Shown here piece after piece: positions 35,701 through 45,444 of a stretch of DNA of 64,000 nt. Origin of the DNA: Anadara kagoshimensis (lineage: Eukaryota > Mollusca > Bivalvia > Arcoida > Arcidae); NCBI GenBank assembly GCA_021292105.1, contig CM037861.1, forward strand, positions 72,214,777 to 72,278,776. The letters are read 5' to 3'. Each line of letters begins with the position of its first letter. The first letter of the stretch is position 1. Below the pieces are notes generated by a model that was not told the DNA's origin, made no database searches, and worked only from the letters and a program-made list of their open reading frames with translations. The translations under genes were made by a program, and so were the position numbers.

Positions 35701-38700
35701 ACTTATACAGAAAATTATCCAGTTACATACAAACACTAGAATGAACCTCCTAAAGCAGCAGTCGGGTTTGCAAAAACTCTACTGTCTCTTTATATAAAAT
35801 GACAAACAACCATCGATCCTGAAGGTACAATTGATAAAACTTTATTAAATTTTAATTACTGATCGTCTTTTTCATATATTGATGGAATTATTATTTTCTG
35901 GGTTTTTTACTGAGCAATTCATGGTTTGGTACATTTCTTTTCTTTTTCAAAAACACCATCTGTCTAACTATGCATCGATGCAAGAACGTTAGCAAAATTA
36001 GATGACGTCATTTTCAGAGGGCATGGATGGTGGCATGAAAACTGAACATTTGGTGCAAATATTTGTTTTCAAATTGTGTTTTTATGTTGCAAATGTTTGA
36101 GAAACAGAATCTTACACCAGTAACAGTGTAAGATATTCATCTCAACTCAACTCCGTTTTACACTTTTACCAGGGTAAGATTCTATTATTCCTGCCACCAC
36201 CATAGCAGAGTAGGGATATAGAAATGTGTGTGTGTGTGTGTGGGTGGGTGGGTGGAACATAATCTAATCTTGTGCAAGCAACTCCTCCCTAAGTATTTTA
36301 TAGTTTATAGATTGGTTCAACTGTATGAGATTGTTCTTTCTTTCTGATCACTTCCTGTTGTTGTTATGCTGTGGTAATTTTCTCAAAATCTTACAGTTTT
36401 GTAATTTGAATATTTGATATACATGTATATATTATTTAATCTCGTAGAAGCAACTTTGCAGATGTATTCTGCTGATTGATTTAAATCTTTCTGGGGTTGT
36501 CTATTACAATATCAAGATAACCATCCCTATTGTTGTTATGCTCTATGGTAAATTCCAGGATTTTTTTTTTTGCAGTTTTTGAACTAATTTGAGGAGGGTA
36601 TATAGCAATCACCATGTCTTGTCTGTCTGTTCGTCTGTCCTTCCATCCATGTAAAATCTTGTCTGGGCTATCTCATAGCTGCTTTTGACAACTGTCATGA
36701 GACTTCACATGAATGATCTTTAAAGTTTAAAGGTGTGTCATGACCTTGAACCAAGTTCATATTGGAAAGGTCAAGGTCACAGTCACATGACAAGTATGTT
36801 TGATAATATTGCCAGGGCTGTATCCCATAGCTGCTTTTGTCGACGGTCATGAAACTTCACATGAATAATCTTCATGGTCCAAAGGTGTGTCATGACCTTG
36901 AACAAAGGTCATATTAGAAAGGTCAAGGTCACTGGAAAAGTATGTATGAAAAAAACATGTCCAAGCCATATCACATAGCTGCTATAGACAACTGTCATAA
37001 AACTTAACATGAGTAATCTTCATGGTCCAACAGTGTGTCATGACTTGAACCAAGGTCATATTGGAGAGACGAAGGTCACTGGAAAAGTATGTTTGAAAAA
37101 ACATGTCCAGGCCATATCTCATAGCTGCTATAGACAACTGTCATAAAACTTAACATGAATAATCCTCATGGTCCAAAGGATATGTCATGGCCTTAAACCA
37201 AGGTCATATTGGAAAGGTCAAGGTCACGAACATATTTTATATATGTACATATTTTTTATGTAAGTGTTTAGAGTTAGCTATCTGATATTCGTGTTTCTCA
37301 AGGTTTTATAGATTTTCTTTGATTTCCATCGTTTGTATAACAATGACAATGAAGACTGATATTACAGGTTTTATACATATATACACACACACACTGGGGA
37401 TCAATATCCCAATACTCACCAGTAGATGATGATGATGGACACTACTTATAGATCTATACATGTTTATTTATACTACAGTTTATTCCAATCTTTTCTTACA
37501 TTGATAATGTTTATTCTCTCCTTGAGTTATACTGAGCTGTATACCTTTTACCTTTAGACTTTTAAAGTGTTAAAGATTTAAATTGTTATACTAGTATAAC
37601 AATAAATACAGATTTAGGTTAAAGTTTTTAGTAACCAAATCACTCCTTTGTTGTAAATTTTAGTAAATTTCTATCATTTTATTTATTTTTAGAAACTTTC
37701 AGTTTTAAAAAATTGTATTTTTTGCAATTCTCAGTTCCTCTTAAGGCTCAGTTGAGCTACTAATATTTGTTAACTATCTGGTATGCATTGTCTGTGGTAT
37801 ATTTGTAATCTGGCATCTTGTAATATTTGACATGTTTGAGTAGTATTTAAAACAATGGATATACTGGTATTTAACAAACCAATATATGGTACCAGACAAG
37901 TCATTCTATACTAGTAGTTACACTAATAGATGTACCAGTATTATACAATGTGTTTTGTGTGTGTTTGACTATGGGATAGCCAGAATAAAGTGCTAGCTTT
38001 TTTCTCCTCTTCTCTGTTTATTGATTGATTCTGTTAATGTAGTTTTACTTACAAAAGGATAGCAAGGAAATTCATTATCTTATAACATCCAGCACTCATA
38101 AACATTGATTCTTTTAAAAGGTGAAAGTGTTCCGGGATCGTTCTATACAGGACAATAATTAAATGAAATAATAATGTATTAATATTCTTATCTAAGTCAC
38201 ACAGATATACACCATACATATTTGATGTGTAGATATTCTTACACAGTCCTTACATCACACACCAGTATAAATGATAGATGGGTCAGTATAGTTGTCAGTC
38301 AGGTTGAACGTCTAAACCAAAAACCTTCCTAGGTCAATCCTGACCAGATTGTAACCTGTCTAAACCAAAAACCTTCCTAGGTCAATCCTGACCAGATTGT
38401 AACCAGTCTAAACCAAAAACCTTCCTAGGTCAATCCTAACCAGATTGTAACCTGTCTAAACCAAAAACCTTCCTAGGTCAATCCTAACCAGATTGTAACC
38501 TGTCTAAACCAAAAACCTTCCTAGGTCAATCCTAACCAGATTGTAACCAGTCTAAACCAAAACCTTCCTAGGTCAATCCTAACCAGATTGTACCCTGTCT
38601 AAACCAAAAACCTTCCTAGGTCAATCCTAACCAGATTGTAACCAGTCTAAACCAAAAACCTTCCTAGGTCAATCCTAACCAGATTGTACCCTGTCTAAAC

Positions 38701-41700
38701 CAAAAACCTTCCTAGGTCAATCCTAACCAGATTGTACCTGTCTAAACCAAAAACCTTCCTAGGTCAATCCTAACCAGATTGTACCCTGTCTAAACCAAAA
38801 ACCTTCCTAGGTCAATCCTGACCAGATTGTACCAGTCTAAACCAAAAACCTTCCTAGGTCAATCCTAACCAGATTGTACCCTGTCTAAACCAAAAACCTT
38901 CCTAGGTCAATCCTAACCAGATTGTAACCAGTCTAAACCAAAAACCTTCCTAGGTCAATCCTAACCAGATTGTAACCAGTCTAAACCAAAAACCTTCCTA
39001 GGTCAATCCTAACCAGATTGTACCCTGTCTAAACCAAAAACCTTCCTAGGTCAATCCTAACCAGATTGTACCCTGTCTAAACCAAAAACCTTCCTAGGTC
39101 AATCCTGACCAGATTGTAACCAGTCTAAACCAAAAACCTTCCTAGGTCAATCCTAACCAGATTGTACCCTGTCTAAACCAAAAACCTTCCTAGGTCAATC
39201 CTAACCAGATTGTAACCAGTCTAAACCAAAAACCTTCCTAGGTCAATCCTAACCAGATTGTAACCAGTCTAAACCAAAAACCTTCCTAGGTCAATCCTAA
39301 CCAGATTGTACCCTGTCTAAACCAAAAACCTTCCTAGGTCAATCCTAACCAGATTGTACCCTGTCTAAACCAAAAACCTTCCTAGGTCAATCCTGACCAG
39401 ATTGTAACCTGTCTAAACCAAAAACCTTCCTAGGTCAATCCTGACCAGATTGTAACCAGTCTAAACCAAAAACCTTCCTAGGTCAATCCTAACCAGATTG
39501 TAACCAGTCTAAACCAAAAACCTTCCTAGGTCAATCCTAACCAGATTGTACCCTGTCTAAACCAAAAACCTTCCTAGGTCAATCCTGACCAGATCGTAAC
39601 CTGTCTAAACCAAAAACCTTCCTAGGTCAATCCTGACCAGATTGTAACCTGTCTAAACCAAAAACCTTCCTAGGTCAATCCTAACCAGATTGTACCCTGT
39701 CTAAACCAAAAACCTTCCTAGGTCAATCCTAACCAGATTGTACCCTGTCTAAACCAAAAACCTTCCTAGGTCAATCCTAACCAGATTGTACCCTGTCTAA
39801 ACCAAAAACCTTCCTAGGTCAATCCTGACCAGATTGTACCCTGTCTAAACCAAAAACCTTCCTAGGTCAATCCTGACCAGATTGTAACCTGTCTAAACCA
39901 AAAACCTTCCTAGGTCAATCCTGACCAGATTGTACCATGTCTAAACCAAAAACCTTCCTAGGTCAATCCTGACCAGATTGTACCCTGTCTAAACCAAAAA
40001 CCTTTCTAGGTCAATCCTGACCAGATTGTACCCTGTCTAAACCAAAAACCTTCCTAGGTCAATCCTGACTAGATTGTAACCTGTCTAAACCAAAAACCTT
40101 CCTAGGTCAATCCTGACCAGATTGTAATCTGTCTAAACCAAAAACCTCCTAGGTCAATCCTGACCAGATTGTACCCTGTCTAAACCAAAAACCTTCTATG
40201 TCAATCCTGACCAGATTGTAACCTGTCTAAACCAAAAACCTTCCTAGGTCAATCCTGACCAGATTGTAACCTGTCTAAACCAAAAACCTTCCTAGGTCAA
40301 TCCTAACCAGATTGGCTGAGATTAAACAATATTTTAGTTTTCATAGCTGGTTTATGAAAGATACCAGTAAATGATGTGTCCTAACAAGTGAGATCTGTTT
40401 TAGTTTGACCCAGCCTTCAGTTTTCAAATTGTTCAATATACAATGCCCTAGGACAGTATTTACTCAGCATTGACTTGTCCAAGCATTCTGCACTCAGAAA
40501 TATAATACTACAGATGACACTGTAACAGCAGGCTTGTTTGTGATGTGATGGTAGACAATCAAGACATGAGCAAAAAAACTACACATTATATTTATACTTA
40601 CCACAATGAAGTAAAGGAGGGTGGGTACTAGTATACTGGAATGTAATTGTCAGTCCATCTGTCTGATATTATTTGAGGTTTTCCAGTTATCCATAATCCA
40701 GTTTTCTGAAATTTTACATACTAGTAGATGTTACTTGTGGTTAAAACCTGTGCATCTTTGATACGAGGGGAAGTCAGAAAGTTCATAGAACAGCGTATTC
40801 AGCCAAGCGTAACACACATTTTCTTCACTTTTTTAGACAACACAACATTCCGCCATTTTAAAAATATCAAGTTGATTTGTCACAACATATTTGTGTAATT
40901 CTCAAAAGCATTCAAAGTTGGTGACTATCAAGCAATGATGAAAAATCAAAATGTTGAGTTTAGGGCAGTAATAAAGTTCCTCACAGTAGAGGGATCAAAT
41001 GCCAAAGAAATTCACTGGCGAATGGCCAAGGTGTACGGTGACAGTGGTCCTGCCTATTCCACAGTGGCAAAATGGTCAGCTGAATTCAAACGTGGGCACA
41101 CTTCACTTAAGGATGACCCACGGTCAGGTCAGCCAGCTGATGCCATCACAAAGGAAATTGGCACGTCTGTGGAGACCCTCATCATGAATGATCGTCGAAT
41201 TAGGATTGATGACATAGGTAGGGAGTGTGACATTTCACATGGAAGTGTATACACGGTTATCCACAAGCATCTTGGGATGGCAAAAGTATCCACAAGATGG
41301 GTCCCTAAAAACCTTAATGTGCAGGATCGTGTCCAAAGACTCCAGTCAAGTCAGGAGCTTCTTGGCATTTATAATGATAACTCAGAGAGCTTCCATTTAT
41401 GTTTAGTAACTGGTGATGAAACATGAATTCATCATTGGGACCCAGAAACCAAAAAAGACTCCATGCAATGGAAGCACCCTGGCTCATCACCACCAAAAAA
41501 ATTCAAAACCCAACCATCAGCTGTCAAAGTTATAGCCACTGTGTTTTGGGATTCTAAGGGTGTTCTGTTAATCAATTATAAACCTGCTGGAATCTCTATC
41601 ACTGGGGCTTACTATGCTGATCTTATGAGCTATTAAATTAAAAAGGAGGGGAAAGTTGAGCCTAGGGGTATTGCTTCTTCATGACAATGCTCCTGTGCGC

Positions 41701-43924
41701 AAGTCAAGGATTGCACAAGCAGCGATTTGTGAGTGCAAGTTCAAACAACTTAATTACCCACCCTACAGCCCTGATTTGGCACCCAGTGATTATTTCCTAT
41801 TTAGAAATTTGAAATCCCATTTACGGGGAATTAGATTTCCTGATGATGATGGACTTAGGGCTGCCACAGAGGCATGGTTTCAGGACCAAACCAAAGACTT
41901 CTATTTCAAAGGTATAGACAATCTAAAAGAAAAGTGGGCTAAGTGCATTGGGGTAAATGGGGACTGTATTGAAAAATAATAATAAAATGTACGGTTTGTT
42001 GCGGCAATATATACCCTGTTCTATGAACTTTTTGACCTCCCCTACTAGTGTAATCAGATTTATTTTGCAGAATTATCCTAACTTGAAGTTGTTTATGATG
42101 ATATCAGATTTTCATGATCCATTAACAAAATTTATGTTGGGATATAAATCAGCTTCACTGATGTTGATTTTCTATGACATAATATTATTATCTGTTTTGT
42201 TTTAGGTTTGTGGACCTTCCTGTGGTTTGTTGGAGATATTCTATGACATAATATTATTATCTGTTTTGTTTTAGGTTTGTGGACCTTCCTGTGGTTTGTT
42301 GGAGATATTCTATGACATAATATTATTATCTGTTTTGTTTTAGGTTTGTGGACATTCCTGTGGTTTGTTGGAGATTTTCTATGACATAATATTTCCTGTT
42401 TTGTTTTAGGTTTGTGGACCTTCCTGTGGTTTGTTGGAGATTTTCTATGACATAATATTTCCTGTTTTGTTTCAGGTTTGTGGACATTCCTGTGGTTTGT
42501 TGGGTTTTGTTATATGACTGATGCTTGGAGAAGATCCCCGGATAACGCCATCTACAGAGCTAAAAACGGCTACGGGAGAGACCATATACAGGCAGCCATT
42601 GCTTTTTCATTTTTCTCAATTTTAACATGGGTAAATATAATTTGTCTAAATTTTATTAGATTTCATAAATGACCAAGCCTTGAAGTAGTTTAAATGTTCC
42701 TTAATGAGATATGTTATAAACAATAGGTAAGGATAATTTTTGTTACTATAAAATCAAAAAGTGAGTAAAAATTGTAGGTACACAGCACGGTTTTGTGTTT
42801 AGATGATTATTTATAATAACTAAGACATTATGAAGGGCTGAAAAATATTGATGAGGTTTTTGAACAAAAAGTCAAGGATGTGATTCCCTTTATTCAAATA
42901 TTACATAGATACATATAACATGATAGATTAGAGTGGTAAGTGGTTATAGCATAATGCTTCCCACCACAGTGATTTTAGAGTGGTAAGTGGTTATAGCATA
43001 ATGCTTCCCACCACAGTGATTTTAGAGTGGTAAGTGGTTATAGCATAATGCTTCCCACCACAGTGATTTTAGAGTGGTAAGTGGTTATAGCATAATGCTT
43101 TCCACCACAGTGATTTTAGAGTGGTCAAGTGGTTATAGCATAATGCTTCCCACCACAGTGATTTTAGAGTGGTAAGTGGTTATAGCATAATGCTTTCCAC
43201 CACAGTGATTTTAGAGTGGTCAAGTGGTTATAGCATAATGCTTCCCACCACAGTGATTTTAGAGTGGTAAGTGGTTATAGCATAATGCTTCCCACCACAG
43301 TGATTTTAGAGTGGTCAAGTGGTTATAGCATAATGCTTCCCACCACATTGATTTTAGAGTGGTAAGTGGTTATAGCATAATGCTTCCCACCACAGTGATT
43401 TTAGAGTGGTCAAGTGGTTATAGCATAATGCTTCCCACCACAGTGATTTTAGAGTGGTAAGTGGTTATAGCATAATGCTTCCCACCACAGTGATTTTAGA
43501 GTGGTAAGTGGTTATAGCATAATGCTTCCCACCACAGTGATTTTAGAGTGGTAAGTGGTTATAGCATAATGCTTCCCACCACAGTGATTTTAGAGTGGTA
43601 AGTGGTTATAGCATAATGCTTCCCACCACAGTGATTTTAGAGTGGTAAGTGGTTATAGCATAATGCTTTCCACCACAGTGATTTTAAACAGCAACTTTTA
43701 GTAATTGTAATAATGTTTATATATTTTAGGGAGGTTTGACATTTTTTGCTGTGAGACGTTACCGTGAAGGGGGACAAGAAGCTTTCCAATCTGGTTATGA
43801 ACCAAATCAAAATGTGTCCTCTCCATATTCTTCATTCCCAGGAAGCGATACCGGTGACCCCTATCAACAACCACCATTTAGTGGTCAAAAAGAGGCTCCG
43901 GATTATCAACAGCCGACATATTGA
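22856..43924 (+). CDS. SYNGR: Synaptogyrin, four-pass synaptic-type vesicle protein (four exons)
   Basis: Exons 22856-22963, 32611-32830, 42476-42630 and 43730-43924 join in phase to give 225 residues, close to the 224-234 usual for the family. The start MSTEGAGAYGAGKAGAPFDP matches the synaptogyrin GAYGAGKAG signature. Membrane segments lie at about 31-51, 69-90, 106-123 and 149-169, forming a MARVEL domain, with C56 and C65 in the first luminal loop and SSVQYRKYVVIADI and FLWFVGFCY conserved. The tail (170-225) is Tyr/Pro/Gln-rich (YQQP repeats). Family members sit in synaptic-like vesicle membranes and act in vesicle trafficking. An ATG at 22820 is in frame and would add 12 residues, but 22856 has the better context (A at -3) and matches the family start. 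The introns (9.6, 9.6 and 1.1 kb) are largely repeats. Confidence 0.93.
23582..24602. mobile_element. pogo/Tigger-like DNA element, complete ends
   Basis: 1021 bp between TA dinucleotides (23580-23581 and 24603-24604). The left end is CAGTAAAACTTTGATCGCTG; the right end, read inward, starts CAATAGTACTTCTATGGCTC, so the inverted repeats are imperfect. A subterminal CGATCGCTCGAACTACGATA echoes the terminal repeats. No transposase frame. It is an inverted relative of the copy at 16.4 kb. It sits in synaptogyrin intron 1. Confidence 0.7.
25070..25680. repeat. 169-bp core tandem repeat of the outer element
   Basis: Nearly four units of 169 bp; each has ATTTGGTATAC, AAGTTCGAATTACAACTTTT and AGTTATGCCCCTTTTTTAAC. 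Further units follow at 28111-28520. The repeated short frames seen here are a by-product of the repeat. Confidence 0.9.
25681..28110 (+). mobile_element. Hairpin-capped element with GGTCAAGGTCA core repeats (nested insertion)
   Basis: The left hairpin is at 25681-25713: TAGCTCA / TGAGCTA outside, TGAGCC / GGCTCA inside, with a two-by-two internal loop. A TCCGTCGTCCGTCG run follows, then about ten units of about 142 bp, each with ACTATAAACTTTTTGTATAG and AGGTCAAGGTCA. The right end has CAGGTGAGCG, the inverted partner of the left CTCACCTG, then the palindrome GGCCCATGGGCC (28092-28103) and TCTTGTT. It split a 169-bp unit of the host element with no target duplication beyond a T. Confidence 0.75.
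28535..31126. mobile_element. 2.6-kb TTAA-flanked inverted-repeat element
   Basis: The termini are perfect 18-bp inverted repeats AGGTCACCGGTCACCAAA, each flanked by TTAA (28531-28534 and 31127-31130). TTAA target sites are characteristic of piggyBac and Kolobok. The interior is non-coding and AT-rich, with ATTT blocks. It lies inside the outer hairpin-capped element in synaptogyrin intron 1. The terminal repeat is itself a direct duplication of GGTCACC. Confidence 0.8.
28990..29565. repeat. (ATTT)n blocks in a 180-190 bp repeated unit
   Basis: Three to four tandem units of about 180 bp, each made of an (ATTT)n or (ATTA)n run, then ATCACAA-AATAATAAAAGAACC, TTCCGTTTTTTATTTAAA and ATTAATATTTAA-ATCATTTT. 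It is part of the TTAA-flanked element. Confidence 0.8.
31318..31910 (+). mobile_element. Hairpin-capped element, left part only
   Basis: It starts TACCTCAACTGGCTAAAGCC immediately after the right end of the outer element. The hairpin CTGGCT / AGCCAG is nested in CTCA / TGAG, as in the other two TAGCTCA-type elements. The body holds the family lines GGGTTACACATTTTTGCGTT and AACTTTTTGTATAAGC. It breaks off near 31910 where a 78-bp array starts. Confidence 0.6.
31915..32440. repeat. 78-bp tandem repeat built of two 39-bp halves
   Basis: About six to seven units, CCATCTGGTCCCTCCCCTCA-type halves alternating ACAATAGATGCTACATATCT and ACAGTCCATGCTACGTTTCT. Both 39 and 78 divide by three, so up to 184 codons stay open on both strands. 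These frames have no start context, no homology that I recognise, and are repeat artefacts. The array ends 170 bp before synaptogyrin exon 2. Confidence 0.9.
32611..32830 (+). CDS. SYNGR: Synaptogyrin exon 2
   Basis: After TTTTGTTTCAG it reads IWAIIVFGCIIAEGW, the luminal loop with two Cys around HDDPNAC, and the second membrane segment GIGILAFLICIAFLIVDALF, ending ISLSG across the junction. The donor TCTG|GTAAGT is in phase 1. Confidence 0.94.
32860..33040 (+). mobile_element. tRNA-derived SINE, 30 bp after the exon 2 donor
   Basis: A tRNA-like head with an A-box-like TAAATTGATAGAGTGCTTGC, GTGGGAGGTTAT, and the B-box GGATTCAAACC at 32911-32921. The tail ACCAAGACTT, GCCAAGCACTCAGCATT and ATGAAAGTCATTGGGGTC matches the minus-strand SINE at 21.3-22.1 kb. 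Confidence 0.65.
33041..33665. other. Synaptogyrin intron 2, no feature seen
   Basis: AT-rich intron sequence between a SINE and a hairpin-capped element. No coding or repeat structure found. Confidence 0.4.
33666..35690 (+). mobile_element. Hairpin-capped element with GGTCAAGGTCA core repeats, complete
   Basis: The left hairpin has outer TAGCTCA / TGAGCT(T)A and inner TGACC / GGTCA. A TGTGCGTGTGTGCG run follows, then about ten units of about 142 bp, each with ATTATCTCGAAAACTATAAA, TGTATAGGCATGTATATTAG and AAAGGTCAAGGTCA. The right end is CAGGTGAGCGTATCAGGCCC, continuing as the palindrome GGCCCATGGGCC (35672-35683) and TCTTGTT. It is closely related to the element at 25.7 kb but with a different inner stem. 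It sits in synaptogyrin intron 2. Confidence 0.75.
36590..37235 (+). mobile_element. Degenerate repeat with AAGGTCAAGGTCA units
   Basis: Four to five units of about 135 bp with CATAGCTGCTTTTGACAACT, GTGTGTCATGACCTTGAACC and GGAAAGGTCAAGGTCAC. It opens with TTGTCTGTCTGTTCGTCTGT as in the hairpin-capped elements, but I see no clear terminal hairpin. Confidence 0.55.
37236..38299. other. Synaptogyrin intron 2, no feature seen
   Basis: AT-rich, with a short (CA)n tract near 37.4 kb. No gene or element recognised. Confidence 0.4.
38300..40315. repeat. 48-bp minisatellite, about 42 units, in synaptogyrin intron 2
   Basis: The unit is CCTGTCTAAACCAAAAACCT, TCCTAGGTCAATCCTGACCA, GATTGTAA, with common variants CTAACC / CTGACC and GTAACC / GTACCC. 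It is very homogeneous across 2 kb. The unit length is a multiple of three, but stops keep it closed. Confidence 0.95.
40764..42045 (+). mobile_element. mariner element, dead copy
   Basis: 1282 bp, the normal mariner size, between TA dinucleotides (40762-40763 and 42046-42047). The inverted repeats match over about 29 bp (left AGGGGAAGTCAGAAAGTTCA; right, read inward, AGGGGAGGTCAAAAAGTTCA). It contains the broken transposase listed separately. It is inserted in synaptogyrin intron 2 in the same orientation as the gene. Confidence 0.92.
40935..41979 (+). pseudogene. mariner transposase, two stops and a frameshift
   Basis: The first frame (40935-41426) has the N-terminal helix-turn-helix region and the linker DDPRSGQP, ending at the first catalytic box TGDET. 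The next codon, normally Trp, is TGA. After a further in-frame segment (IHHWDPETKKDSMQW) there is a second stop and a frameshift near 41640. The final frame (41656-41979) has HDNAP and YSPDLAPSDYFLF. The second and third catalytic Asp residues are separated by 34 residues, giving the D,D34D signature of mariner. No active enzyme can be made from this copy as it stands. Confidence 0.92.
42167..42505 (+). repeat. Tandem copies of the synaptogyrin exon 3 splice acceptor
   Basis: Five consecutive acceptor copies, with exon starts at 42206, 42275, 42344, 42410 and the real 42476 (spacings 69, 69, 66, 66). Each has CTATGACATAATATT, a pyrimidine tract, TTTTGTTTTAG or TTTTGTTTCAG, and then GTTTGTGGAC-TTCCTGTGG. 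In the four upstream copies the frame runs into TGA within the next repeat, so their use would truncate the protein after LWTFLWFVGD. Confidence 0.93.
42476..42630 (+). CDS. SYNGR: Synaptogyrin exon 3
   Basis: It encodes LWTFLWFVGFCYMTDAW to AIAFSFFSILTW, the third membrane segment and most of the fourth. The acceptor TTTCAG lies at the end of a tandem array of four near-identical upstream copies of the same acceptor plus the first 28 bases of the exon. Only this last copy continues into an open exon with a donor (TGG|GTAAAT). Confidence 0.93.
42928..43686 (+). repeat. 47-bp minisatellite with splice-like motifs in synaptogyrin intron 3
   Basis: About 16 units of TTAGAGTGGTAAGTGGTTAT, AGCATAATGCTTCCCACCAC, AGTGATT. 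Most units carry GGTAAGTGG, a consensus-like donor; a minority have GGTCAAGTGG instead (48 bp), which loses it. Each also has CTTCCCACCACAG, an acceptor-like end. It fills most of the 1.1-kb intron and stops about 45 bp before exon 4. Confidence 0.93.
43730..43924 (+). CDS. SYNGR: Synaptogyrin exon 4
   Basis: After ATATTTTAG it reads GGLTFFAVRRYREGG, the end of the fourth membrane segment, then a cytosolic tail with YSSFPGSD, YQQPPF and DYQQPTY and a TGA stop at 43922-43924. Phase 0 at the junction. Confidence 0.93.
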   Translation, partial: GGLTFFAVRRYREGGQEAFQSGYEPNQNVSSPYSSFPGSDTGDPYQQPPFSGQKEAPDYQQPTY

Positions 43925-45444
43925 TAGAAAATTCTAAGTGAAAATTAGACAGTTTAAAATAAATACTGTAGTGTAAAAGTCATGGAAGTTAAAACTAAGG
44001 CAGAACATAAATATATGTTAGTGTAGGAAAGGGGTTGTTAACCTGAGCTATTGGTTTGTTAACCAAAATTATTGGTTTGTTAACCAGTTATTTGAGTTAT
44101 TGGTTTGATGACCAGAATAATTGGTTCGCCAGTCAGAATTATTGGTTTGCTAACCGGATTTATTGTTTTGAATGTCTTAGTAGAATGACATTGTATCTTA
44201 TTTATACACTGTAACATACTTTATTCTCTTTATTTCACTTTATTCTATCAATCAGAACAAAATTTGAAGTATTTCATCATTATCTACAGAAACATAGGAG
44301 ATATTATTCTAGGGTTGATCTTAACAGGTTAAGTAAGAAAAAAAAATCATCTATTTGCTTAAACTATAATTATATTATTGCCCAAGAGATATTCAAATGT
44401 GCAATCTTCTTAGATAATACAGCGGTAATATTCTTTGTTTTCTGAAATTTTCTACTGATTTAAAAAAAATGATAAAAATTCTGTTATATCATTATTGTAA
44501 ATCAATTTGAATTAAGCTGGTTCTAAAATTCAGTTTTGATAAACAATGACATACGCTTATCTCACTCCCGACTCTCTTTGCAGAGGGATGGAAATAAGTC
44601 AAGTAAATCACTCTTATCTAATTTGCTAGACAATAACATGTAAGATTTACAGTAATCTATAAAATTAGAAAATTGATAACTAGTTAATATACAGTATATT
44701 GATTTCTATGTTAGATTACTTTATTCCTTCTTTACTTCATTATTATAAATGTCACATTGAGATATTGGAAGATTTGAATCATTAGGTCTTCAGAATTACT
44801 GAATACTACAAAACTTATTATTTAATCATAAATATATTGTTTATCATTGATAGGGAATTGTAAATGAAATCAAATAGACATTGTTATAATGTAACCTCCT
44901 GCTTTACATAATGTTTTAAATTCCTTAAAAATCACAGATTTGTAAATCACACCGAGTCGGCTGACAAAATATTTATTATTATTTTAAAGGACAAATGACA
45001 TTCCAGAATTCATTTTATCTCATAAACATTCCCAGTAAATTCTGCCATATACGCTAGTCTTCCTTAATCTCTTAATCATATATCAGTAGTAATGGATAAA
45101 TTGGATAACATTGATTTTAACAACATTTTTTCATAAAAATAATGAAATCCACAATAATTAAAATATTTTCATCATGATTCTAACAAATTAACTTTTATCA
45201 TGGATGACACAAATTATATACAGAATGTAATGTAGCTGTGTTTGAAAGTAATATTATTCATATCCAGAAATAAAAACGGATTCAAATTCATGTTCATTTG
45301 TGTATATAATGTGAAGTTAATTAGATGTTATAAGAAATATGCAGTTGCTTTGTAATGGAATTTTCTGTTCTTCTATCTGTTTAATTGTTTCCGTGGCAGC
45401 CAAAATTCATATTTCTTTGATACATCATTGTATATTATTATTAG
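43925..45444 (+). other. Presumed synaptogyrin 3' UTR
   Basis: AT-rich sequence after the stop, with no open frame. Near 44.03-44.16 kb is a short degenerate repeat of TTATTGGTTTGTTAACCA. Several AATAAA hexamers occur between 44 and 48 kb, for example at about 47870 in AAGCAATAAAAAG, so the transcript end is not settled. Confidence 0.4.

Noticed and set aside
38300-40315. CRISPR-like look of regular direct repeats
   Set aside because: Units are contiguous with no unique spacers, inside a eukaryotic intron; a minisatellite explains it.
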